Shown: positions 36,407 to 43,082 of the stretch, piece after piece | Layout: every line of letters begins with the position of its first letter | Position numbering within the stretch: the stretch's first letter is position 1 | Source of the DNA: Mongoliitalea lutea | GTDB taxonomy: Bacteria > Bacteroidota > Bacteroidia > Cytophagales > Cyclobacteriaceae | Length of the DNA stretch: 64,000 nucleotides | Direction: 5' to 3' | Assembly: GCF_014652135.1 (NCBI RefSeq) | Contig: NZ_BMYF01000017.1 | Span: 1-64,000 of the forward strand | Notes under the pieces: model-generated | Databases searched by the model: none | Seen by the model: only the letters and a program-made list of their open reading frames with translations | Told to the model about the DNA's origin: nothing | Position numbers and translations under genes: made by a program

Positions 36407-37364
36407 CTCTTTTTTCTAATTTTTCAGCTTCTTCTCTATCGTAAGCCTCAATGATGGATTTTACTAATTTGTGTCTGATAACATCCTTTCCACTCAAATT
36501 CACAATCCCGATACCCTTCACATCTTTTAATATCCTCAAGGCCTCTTTCAAACCTGATTTTTGTCTATTGGGCAAATCTACCTGCGTTTGGTCTCCCGTG
36601 ATAATCACCTTAGAATTAGGTCCCATACGGGTCAAAAACATTTTGATCTGCTCGCTTGTGGTGTTTTGAGCCTCATCCAACAGTACAAATGCATCATGCA
36701 AAGTCCTTCCCCGCATATAAGCCAAAGGTGCAATCTCAATCACACGGGTCTCTTGATAATACTTCAACTTCTCCGCTGGCACCATATCACTTAGCGCATC
36801 ATATATAGGCCTTAAGTAGGGATCTAACTTCTCCTGCAGATCACCCGGCAAAAAACCCAAGTTTTCTCCAGCCTCTACAGCAGGTCTAGTAATTATGATA
36901 CGCTTGACTTCTCTGTTTTTCAATGCCCGTACAGCCAACGCTACTGCAATATAGGTTTTCCCCGTTCCAGCAGGACCTAAAGCGAAAACCAAATCATTTT
37001 TGAAGGCTGCATCGACCAATTTGCGTTGATTGGCAGATTTGGGTTTGACTACCAAGCCCTTGTTACCATAGACGATTACATCGTTGACCTCATCATTTTG
37101 AAAAGGGGCATTTTCCAAGGCCAAGTACTCTTTCACGTTATCGGGACTCAGATGCCCAAAACGATGAAAATGCTGAAAGAGCATATTCAAAAGATCGTTG
37201 ATTCTAAGAATTTCCGGCGCTCGGCCTTGTATGCGGATTTCATTGCCCCTTGAGATAATTTTGCTTTGGGGAAATGCATCCGAAATCTGTTTGATATTTT
37301 CATTTCCTGCTCCCAAAAAATCGAGGAGTGGAATGTTTTCCAACGTAATTACTTTCTCTACCAA
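36363..37364 (-). CDS. phoH: PhoH family ATPase
   Basis: 333 residues. The Walker A motif GPAGTGKT is at 130-137, then RPAVEAGENLGFLPGDLQEK, the Walker B-like FVLLDEAQNT (about 226-235) and GDQTQVDLP. This is the complete PhoH core. An N-terminal KH-like domain (about 20-90) is present, as usual for PhoH/YbeZ-type proteins, which are linked to RNA metabolism and ribosome maturation. It is divergent from the SAM hydrolase gene and precedes the GNAT gene. Confidence 0.93.
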   Translation of the reverse strand: MVEKVITLENIPLLDFLGAGNENIKQISDAFPQSKIISRGNEIRIQGRAPEILRINDLLNMLFQHFHRFGHLSPDNVKEYLALENAPFQNDEVNDVIVYGNKGLVVKPKSANQRKLVDAAFKNDLVFALGPAGTGKTYIAVALAVRALKNREVKRIIITRPAVEAGENLGFLPGDLQEKLDPYLRPIYDALSDMVPAEKLKYYQETRVIEIAPLAYMRGRTLHDAFVLLDEAQNTTSEQIKMFLTRMGPNSKVIITGDQTQVDLPNRQKSGLKEALRILKDVKGIGIVNLSGKDVIRHKLVKSIIEAYDREEAEKLEKRDAYNSRKGPDAGTA

Positions 37365-37415
37365 TCTGTTGTATTTGATTAATGAATTCTATCTATGGTG
37401 TAAAGAATAAATTCC

Positions 37416-37423
37416 TAATTTTG
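37416..37423 (+). promoter_or_regulatory. Possible -7 promoter element
   Basis: TAATTTTG is a perfect TAnnTTTG, 46 bp upstream of the SAM hydrolase start. No good TTG -33 element is found at the right spacing, so only half of the promoter is supported. Confidence 0.35.
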
Positions 37424-37468
37424 TTCACACCTATCACAAAAATAGAAAAATTTAATAGACTTGCACTT

Positions 37469-38239
37469 ATGGCGCTGATAACATTCACCTCAGATTTTGG
37501 AGAACGTGATTTTTACGTACCCGCTGTCAAAGCGAAGATGTTATCAATCAACCCCCAGTTGACCATAGTGGATATCAGCCACCGAATCGAACCCTACAAC
37601 ACTGCGCAGGCTGCATTTTTGTTGAAGTCAGTATACAAAGACTTCCCTAAAGGCACAGTACACCTACTTGCACTCAATGCTACGGATGTGAAAAAAGATG
37701 GATTTATCGCCATCAAGCATGAGGAGCATATTTTCATCGGACCCAATAATGGGGTATTAAGTCTATTATCCGAACAAGAACCTGGGATTGCCGTGCAACT
37801 GACCGATGCCCATCTGCAGGGCACCACATTCCCCACGAAAGACTTATTGGCACCGATTGCCGCAAAAGTAGCTAGCGGGGCCGCCATTCATGATTTTGGT
37901 GGGCCTTTACGGTCCATCAAGCGCATGATCGGTCGACAGTTTAAGGCTACCAGACAGGAGATTGTAGGACATGTACTTCAAATCGACAATTACGGCAATA
38001 TGCTGACCAATATTCCTAAGGAGGTATTTGACTTGCTCAATCCAGGTCGTTTTACCATCCGCTTTGGACGGGAAGAAGCCACCTCGATCAACCATTCCTA
38101 TGAGGAGGTTGATAATGGGGATTGCTTTGTATTGTTCAATAGTTTGGGCATCATGGAAATCGGCATCAACCAAGGACATGGGGCAGAGCTACTGGGTTTA
38201 CGGGTAGATTCTCCTATTTACATAAATTTTGAAAACTAA
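37469..38239 (+). CDS. SAM hydrolase (DUF62/SAM hydroxide adenosyltransferase)
   Basis: 256 residues from the ATG at 37469, where the family start MALITFTSDFG begins; an ATG at 37382 would add 29 unrelated residues. The N-terminal domain has TSDFGERDFYVPAVK, and VDISHRIEPYN and GPNNGVLSLL follow. The C-terminal beta domain (about 175-256) closes the trimer site. These enzymes use hydroxide to split S-adenosylmethionine into adenosine and methionine; related halogenases use fluoride or chloride. The stop overlaps the next start by one base. Confidence 0.88.
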   Translation: MALITFTSDFGERDFYVPAVKAKMLSINPQLTIVDISHRIEPYNTAQAAFLLKSVYKDFPKGTVHLLALNATDVKKDGFIAIKHEEHIFIGPNNGVLSLLSEQEPGIAVQLTDAHLQGTTFPTKDLLAPIAAKVASGAAIHDFGGPLRSIKRMIGRQFKATRQEIVGHVLQIDNYGNMLTNIPKEVFDLLNPGRFTIRFGREEATSINHSYEEVDNGDCFVLFNSLGIMEIGINQGHGAELLGLRVDSPIYINFEN

Positions 38240-38541
38240 TGGAGTTATTGATCAGAGTGGTCCGCATGGAGTTTCAAGAGGAACACATCCCTGCTTTTTT
38301 GGAAAATTTTCACGCCAACAAGGAAAAAATCAGAAATTTTCCCGGTTGCCATCATTTAGAGCTGTGGCAGGATGAAAATTTTAAAAATATTTTCATGACT
38401 TACAGTCATTGGGAATCTGAAGAAGCCCTGAATCAATATCGTGATTCTGAATTATTTAAAGGAGTATGGGGATTCACCAAAACCCTGTTTGCGGGTAAAC
38501 CCACAGCATTTTCTTCAAAAAAAATTGTAGAACTGCCTTGA
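38239..38541 (+). CDS. Antibiotic biosynthesis monooxygenase (ABM) domain protein
   Basis: 100 residues, one ferredoxin-like dimeric alpha-beta domain. The pattern VRMEFQ...FLENFHANKEKIRNFPGCHHLELWQD...FMTYSHWESEEALNQY matches YgiN/ABM-family proteins, which include small quinol or heme monooxygenases. The substrate is unknown. Its ATG shares the last base of the SAM hydrolase stop (TAATG), so it is translated from the same mRNA. Confidence 0.82.
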   Translation: MELLIRVVRMEFQEEHIPAFLENFHANKEKIRNFPGCHHLELWQDENFKNIFMTYSHWESEEALNQYRDSELFKGVWGFTKTLFAGKPTAFSSKKIVELP

Positions 38542-38547
38542 GGGGGC

Positions 38548-38578
38548 TTGCAGGAAAAAAAAATAGTATTCATATTTG
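38548..38578 (+). promoter_or_regulatory. Probable promoter of tRNA-Leu
   Basis: TTG at 38548-38550 and CATATTTG at 38571-38578 (7 of 8 to TAnnTTTG) are 20 bp apart. This fits the Bacteroidota -33/-7 promoter and stands 36 bp before the tRNA. Confidence 0.5.
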
Positions 38579-38614
38579 CATCCCGTTCAGCAAGGAACGC
38601 GGAATAATTGAAAT

Positions 38615-38698
38615 GCCCAGGTGGCGGAATTGGTAGACGCGTTGGTCTCAAACACCAATGAGGTTACACTCGTGCCGGTTCGACTCCGGCCCTGGGTA
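38615..38698 (+). tRNA. tRNA-Leu (anticodon CAA)
   Basis: A complete cloverleaf of 84 nt with a long variable arm, as expected for a class II leucine tRNA. The acceptor stem GCCCAGG pairs with CCTGGGT (first pair G-U). The anticodon stem TTGGT/ACCAA holds the loop CTCAAAC, and the T arm is GCCGGTTCGACTCCGGC. The discriminator is A; CCA is not encoded. It reads UUG codons. The adjacent integrase suggests that its 3' end is the phage attachment site. Confidence 0.97.
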
Positions 38699-38704
38699 CT
38701 CCGC
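38671..38704 (+). other. Predicted prophage attachment site (attL) at the tRNA 3' end
   Basis: The 3' part of tRNA-Leu, from the T arm to just past the discriminator base, is the usual crossover site for tyrosine integrases. The integrase gene starts less than 150 bp downstream, pointing away. The exact core needs the second copy, expected beyond 64000. Confidence 0.5.
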
Positions 38705-38734
38705 AAGGCTAAAAAGCCTTAAATTGATAAGAAT

Positions 38735-38779
38735 AGCATGTTTTTCGTTTCACATAAAACCGAAAAAGCATGCTTTTTT
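38735..38779 (+). terminator. Terminator-like hairpin between tRNA-Leu and integrase
   Basis: AGCATGTTTTTCG pairs with CGAAAAAGCATGCT (one bulge) around a loop of about 17 nt, followed by T residues. A smaller hairpin AAGGCT-AAAA-AGCCTT lies at 38705-38720. It ends the tRNA transcript and overlaps an upstream in-frame ATG of the integrase, supporting a later integrase start. Confidence 0.6.
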
Positions 38780-38844
38780 CTTTAAAAAACCAACACAAAA
38801 CGGCTATCATGTCGCCAAATTTTCACACAAGAAATGGAGGGCGC

Positions 38845-40014
38845 ATGAGAGCTAGTGTAGAAGCCAGAATCCGGAAAGACAGAAAAAATTCCGATGGCAC
38901 AGCCTCCGTGTACCTTCAGGTCATCATAGATTCTGATCGCACCACAATCCCTCTCAAAGTTTCATGGCCAATCAAATTCTTCGATAATCGAACAGGCATG
39001 TTTCTTCCCAGAAACAAATCAGATAAAGATGCCCAGGACTTCAACATGCTGGTCCAAAAAGAAAAAGCCAAGATCAATGAGATATTTATGTTCTACAGAC
39101 ACTCAGATTTTGAACTGTCTATCGAGCAATTTCATAAAGAGTATTCCAGGTACGGTGCGAAAAAAAACTTTCTGATCTGGGCAGAGCTGGACAATGAAGA
39201 CCGGTATGCTGAAGGAAAAATATCCCAACAGACTTATAAGAACACCAAGTCGCAGCTTAAAAAAATAGCTGAGTGGAAAAGTGAAATCCGATTTGGGGAA
39301 ATTGATATGCAGTTGATGCAAAGCTTGGAGACCTGGCTAAGAGCTAAGAAAAACCTTAAAATCAATTCTGCCTGGTCAATTTTAAAAATGGTCAAAGCTA
39401 CTGCCGGGAGAGCAGCAAAAAACGGTATAGCAATCAACACCCAAAGTCTAGGTGAATACAAGTTACCTACGACAACATCCAAAATCATTTTTCTAAATGA
39501 TAAGGAACTCAAAAAACTCAATTTTTATTACAACTCTGAATCTATACCGCCATCCCACAAACGTGTTTTGGGTCAATTTTTATTCTCATGTTACACGGGA
39601 CTAAGATTTTCAGATATTCAGCGCATAACATGGAGGCAAATCGTAGATGACCTGCTCATATTTGAACCATACAAAACACGAAACATTGAAAAGGTTGTAA
39701 AAATCCCCCTTATTGATGAAGCTTTTGATTTTATAGAAAACCAAAAAGGACCACTTTTTAACGCTATGATGGAGCAGCCAACAAACAGGATCTTAAAGGA
39801 TATAGCTCTGGACCAAGGTATTCGTAAAAACCTGACCACACACGTGGCCAGGCATACATTTGCCACTTCTTTTTTGCGTAATGGCGGACATATAGAAGTC
39901 CTTCAAAGGCTTTTGGGCCATGCTAAAATAAGTACTACGATGATTTATGTCCACGTAGATGATCAAAGGCTACGAGAACAAATGGAGTTAATGAGTTCAA
40001 AAAAGGGTCTTTAG
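38845..40014 (+). CDS. int: Tyrosine recombinase (phage integrase)
   Basis: About 389 residues from the ATG at 38845, chosen because GGAGG lies 5 nt upstream and the conserved arm-binding region begins there (ASVEARIRKDRKNSDGTASV); in-frame ATGs at 38770 and 38809 are possible. The order is an Arm/AP2-like N-terminus, a SAM-like core-binding domain (about 100-200) and a catalytic domain with TGLRFSDI (Arg), THVARHTFAT (His-x-x-Arg), LLGHAKISTT and the nucleophile in MIYVHV. It catalyses integration at the neighbouring tRNA-Leu. Confidence 0.93.
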   Translation: MRASVEARIRKDRKNSDGTASVYLQVIIDSDRTTIPLKVSWPIKFFDNRTGMFLPRNKSDKDAQDFNMLVQKEKAKINEIFMFYRHSDFELSIEQFHKEYSRYGAKKNFLIWAELDNEDRYAEGKISQQTYKNTKSQLKKIAEWKSEIRFGEIDMQLMQSLETWLRAKKNLKINSAWSILKMVKATAGRAAKNGIAINTQSLGEYKLPTTTSKIIFLNDKELKKLNFYYNSESIPPSHKRVLGQFLFSCYTGLRFSDIQRITWRQIVDDLLIFEPYKTRNIEKVVKIPLIDEAFDFIENQKGPLFNAMMEQPTNRILKDIALDQGIRKNLTTHVARHTFATSFLRNGGHIEVLQRLLGHAKISTTMIYVHVDDQRLREQMELMSSKKGL

Positions 40015-40016
40015 GG

Positions 40017-40244
40017 TCAAATTTCCCTGAATAGGGTTATCAGCTCATTCAGCACTCTTAGAGAGTGCTGAATGTCCTTCAACTTGCAATCTCCGAGATC
40101 AAAGCAAATAAGACAATCCTTGATTGATTCAAGCTCTAGAGCTAAGATCTCACCCGTAAGATTTGGATTTCTCCGGATAAACTCCTCGATAGAAGAAAGA
40201 TGAACCTCTCGGTTCTGGCACTTAAAAATAAATTGTGAGTCCAT
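40017..40244 (-). CDS. Small hypothetical prophage protein
   Basis: 75 residues, convergent with the integrase and divergent from the two-gene unit at 40337. It contains three cysteines (FKCQNR, DCLICFDLGDC) and otherwise predicted helices (LNELITLFREI). No DNA-binding helix-turn-helix is obvious, so it is not called as a repressor. Unknown function; possibly cargo carried next to the attachment site. Confidence 0.55.
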   Translation of the reverse strand: MDSQFIFKCQNREVHLSSIEEFIRRNPNLTGEILALELESIKDCLICFDLGDCKLKDIQHSLRVLNELITLFREI

Positions 40245-40336
40245 AACTTTTTTTGTTTGGATTTTTTAACGGCACTATTACTGCAATAAGTTCTAATACA
40301 ATATATTGAGAGACAGAGGTTGTCAAGATAATTGAC

Positions 40337-40585
40337 ATGAATCCATTAAAAGAAGAATTAGAAGCACTTAAAATTCGAATTGAAAACAAAATCCGAACTC
40401 TCGTATTCACTCAGAAAAAATTACCATTCGAAAGGCTCGCAAAAGGTAGACAGCTCAAGGAATTGGTGATCATGGCTATTAAGGCGATTGATGATGGTGA
40501 TCAAAAGGCTTTAAATGAATATATTGAAGAGTTAAAAAGTAGGAGTATTGAAATAACAAAATATGGGAGATTTATTGAAAATTGA
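40337..40585 (+). CDS. Small hypothetical protein, first of a two-gene cargo unit
   Basis: 82 residues, highly charged and helical (MNPLKEELEALKIRIENKIRTL), with a likely N-terminal coiled coil. No membrane span. Its end overlaps the next gene by 23 bp, so the two are co-translated. Position beside the integrase at the prophage edge is typical of lysogenic conversion or defence genes, but no domain supports a function. Confidence 0.6.
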   Translation: MNPLKEELEALKIRIENKIRTLVFTQKKLPFERLAKGRQLKELVIMAIKAIDDGDQKALNEYIEELKSRSIEITKYGRFIEN

Positions 40586-41183
40586 GTTTTGGGTCACAGT
40601 GATCAATAGTAGTACTAATATCATCATGATGGCATTAATGGTGCTACAAACGTACTTTTTTTACCTAACTTTTAGGTTTGGTTTCAATTTTTTGAAAGAC
40701 CATGAACAAAAAATTAAAGTTGAAAACAAGCAGAAATTAATTATAGAAAGTTTAAAAATTTTATCGTTTTTGGAAAGCTCATACATCAACCAATACCATG
40801 TTTCATTTCCAATATTTGATGACAGGAAGTACAATGATTTGAAAGATGTATTATGGGATATCAAATCAATTAATGATAAAGGTTATGATGATTTTACTGA
40901 GGCAGTATTGAAAAACAACGAGCTTGAAACTTATGCCGTACTTCTTGCAGACAATGATCTAATCACCCACATTGAAAATTTAAATAAATATACCATTGAG
41001 CTTGATAGAAAATTTCAAGAATTTAACTGGAATCTGAGAGACGAAAGAGTTAAGCACGCCTATAAAATCATACAAGAATTTTCTTTTGATTATCCTAATA
41101 ATAAGCCTAGCAGATTGCATTATATCCTTAATAGAAAAATCAAAAAAATCAGAAACAGGCTGGTATATCTGTATAATCACTAA
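40563..41183 (+). CDS. Hypothetical single-span membrane protein, second of a two-gene cargo unit
   Basis: 206 residues. One membrane span near 15-35 (IIMMALMVLQTYFFYLTF) is followed by a cytoplasmic helical domain of about 165 residues with a basic end (NRKIKKIRNRLVYLYNH). The sequence is rich in Asn, Lys and Ile, unlike the chromosomal genes to the left. No family recognised. A membrane-anchored effector with a small cytosolic partner is one reading; a phage superinfection-exclusion role is another. Both are inference. Confidence 0.6.
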   Translation: MGDLLKIEFWVTVINSSTNIIMMALMVLQTYFFYLTFRFGFNFLKDHEQKIKVENKQKLIIESLKILSFLESSYINQYHVSFPIFDDRKYNDLKDVLWDIKSINDKGYDDFTEAVLKNNELETYAVLLADNDLITHIENLNKYTIELDRKFQEFNWNLRDERVKHAYKIIQEFSFDYPNNKPSRLHYILNRKIKKIRNRLVYLYNH

Positions 41184-41191
41184 TTTTTAAC

Positions 41192-41226
41192 AAAAACCCC
41201 CAAGCCACATAGCTTGGGGGTTTTTA
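41192..41226. terminator. Bidirectional terminator
   Basis: AAAACCCCCAAGC and GCTTGGGGGTTTTT form a long stem around a loop of about 7 nt. T runs on both strands suit the convergent genes on either side (cargo unit and late operon end). Confidence 0.85.
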
Positions 41227-41310
41227 TATATGAGTAGATCCATGTACAGACCTAAATTAAAAAATCGAATTGACATTAGCCGTTTTTAATCGCTTAATAA
41301 TCGGGTAAGT

Positions 41311-41724
41311 TTATTCCATCAATGTGGGCTGAAACACTACTGTTTTGAGTTTTGGTGCCGTTAAGGGATTATAGGTAAGGTCTATGAAACTCTTATTTTT
41401 TGTTATTCGGATTTGACTTGGATTTACCTCGTCTAATAACAGCGCAACTAAACCGGATGAATCCGTAAAAGCGGGCGGTCTGTCGGGTTCGTTGACTTGA
41501 ACCACGGCGTTTCGAATTGGGAAGCCTCGAAAATCCTGAACTTTCAAAAAAATTTCTTGCTCGGAATAGGCAATTATAAAACCCTCAAATCCAATAGGTA
41601 TTCTAATAGTTTCGGGACTTATAGAAATAACAAAACCCTGAAATCCTAAAGCTTCTTTGATTTCAGCTGGAAGACCTGTGTTAATTACAAAGCCCTCAAA
41701 TCCTTCGGGTTCTTGGTAAGCCAT
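41311..41724 (-). CDS. Phage tail-end protein with GF-x-GF repeats
   Basis: 137 residues, last gene of the late operon. The N-terminal 75 residues hold three repeats of GFEGFVI, GFQGFVI and GFEGFII spaced about 20-24 residues, with a weaker fourth (DFRGFPI). The second half (about 75-120) resembles a carboxypeptidase-regulatory-like beta-sandwich (PIRNAVVQVNEPD...DSSGLVALLL). It directly follows the beta-helix tailspike gene. A structural or host-contact role is inferred from position. Confidence 0.65.
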   Translation of the reverse strand: MAYQEPEGFEGFVINTGLPAEIKEALGFQGFVISISPETIRIPIGFEGFIIAYSEQEIFLKVQDFRGFPIRNAVVQVNEPDRPPAFTDSSGLVALLLDEVNPSQIRITKNKSFIDLTYNPLTAPKLKTVVFQPTLME

Positions 41725-43080
41725 TTAGATACGATTTTGGTCTAATACTATTCGTAAATCTATGCTACGAAAATTAAAAGCGCTTCCTATTTGCCCTCCT
41801 CCTCTTGGGTCTCCGTTACCCAAAATTAACCCGTTAGCAAATACTTTTCTCGGTTCTGTATTGACCTCCATTAAGAGCCAAGCGCCCGCTGGTCCTCCGT
41901 CGTTGTCCCAAATCTCAATCGGACTGCCTTGATTTGCATTCGGGTCTAAGCTTGTTCGCATCCAATATGTTAAGCGTCTCGGACGATCTATTTCAGTCGC
42001 AAGTAACCCCAATTGTTTCACGGCATCAGGTACATTATTATTTTCTGCTGTCGGGGCTGTTTGGGTTCGAAGAAAGTTCAAAAGGGTTTTCAAAACTAAT
42101 AGTCTTGAACTTACTACGCTGTCCGAAATTCTACCCGTAATCCTAATTTCGCCGTCGAGTTGTCCGCTTTGGACTGAAACAGAATTCGGGTTTGTAGTGT
42201 CAATACGGGTATATGCAAATTGAAAATTAGGGTCTGTTAATTCGATTATTTTACCTGCTCGAACTCCTCCGATAAAAAACCCGTTTGCGCTTCTTCTTAG
42301 TAAAGGTGAAGTCGGTTTTACAATTTTGTTATGTAAATCTAAAAACTCAGGGTCAACACAAGCGAAATTACCGTTATTATAAAAATTTGGGTAAACGTCA
42401 ATTATATCTAAAATATTTGGGTCTGCATCGGGTCTATTGCTTCCATCGAACAAACGTTTAGCTTCGTAATTAAGTCCATTTCTTGAAATAATTCCGTTAA
42501 CGCAACCGTGGCTAAATAAAGCTACATTAAAAAAAGTTTCTGTTGGCGAAACATTCCATATTACGTTTTTACTTATGAATGAACCCGACCAAGTATTATT
42601 ATTGACCGAGGGCATAATTATTTGCTCTAATACAATACAATTATATAGTTGAGTTGAAGACAAAGTCGCTAATTTGATTGTTGAGGGTAAAAAAATACTT
42701 CGATAAGAAAAAAATAAATTACCAGGTGAATTGTGCAAAGAGACATTTTCGTAAATATTGTTTTCATTACCTCCATTTGCTGCGGAATGCCCTAAATTTT
42801 GAACGTTTTTGAACCAAATATTCTTCCATTGGCTTTGATTCGATAAACCTAAATTGCCTCCTAAACCATCTATTATTACGGTTCCGTCTCCTATTATTGT
42901 TTTTGTTGCGCCTCCAAAATTATTTTCTTTATAAACTCCTGATCCTATTACAACAATCCCATTTGTATTAGGTACGTTCGCAATAGTTCTTTTCGGTAAA
43001 TTTGGGTCTGTCCCCGCATTTGCGTTATCGCCCCCCCATTCACTAACATACCAATTTCCTGAAATTTTAAATCTTGACAT
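41725..43080 (-). CDS. Right-handed beta-helix tailspike-like protein
   Basis: 451 residues. The N-terminus (YVSEWGGDNANAGTDPN, then PKRTIANV) is the typical opening of parallel beta-helix proteins of the pectate-lyase-like fold, followed by coils such as VIIDGLGGNLGLSNQS, N-rich turns and an Asn/Gly-rich body to about 300. The last 150 residues are a separate domain. In phages such proteins are tailspikes that bind or cut host surface glycans. It stands between the baseplate-type protein and the terminal repeat protein. Confidence 0.75.
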   Translation of the reverse strand: MSRFKISGNWYVSEWGGDNANAGTDPNLPKRTIANVPNTNGIVVIGSGVYKENNFGGATKTIIGDGTVIIDGLGGNLGLSNQSQWKNIWFKNVQNLGHSAANGGNENNIYENVSLHNSPGNLFFSYRSIFLPSTIKLATLSSTQLYNCIVLEQIIMPSVNNNTWSGSFISKNVIWNVSPTETFFNVALFSHGCVNGIISRNGLNYEAKRLFDGSNRPDADPNILDIIDVYPNFYNNGNFACVDPEFLDLHNKIVKPTSPLLRRSANGFFIGGVRAGKIIELTDPNFQFAYTRIDTTNPNSVSVQSGQLDGEIRITGRISDSVVSSRLLVLKTLLNFLRTQTAPTAENNNVPDAVKQLGLLATEIDRPRRLTYWMRTSLDPNANQGSPIEIWDNDGGPAGAWLLMEVNTEPRKVFANGLILGNGDPRGGGQIGSAFNFRSIDLRIVLDQNRI

Positions 43081-43082
43081 AA

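Noticed and set aside
37382-37468. N-terminal extension of the SAM hydrolase
   Set aside because: The added residues do not belong to the family, and a -7 promoter element lies inside this stretch.
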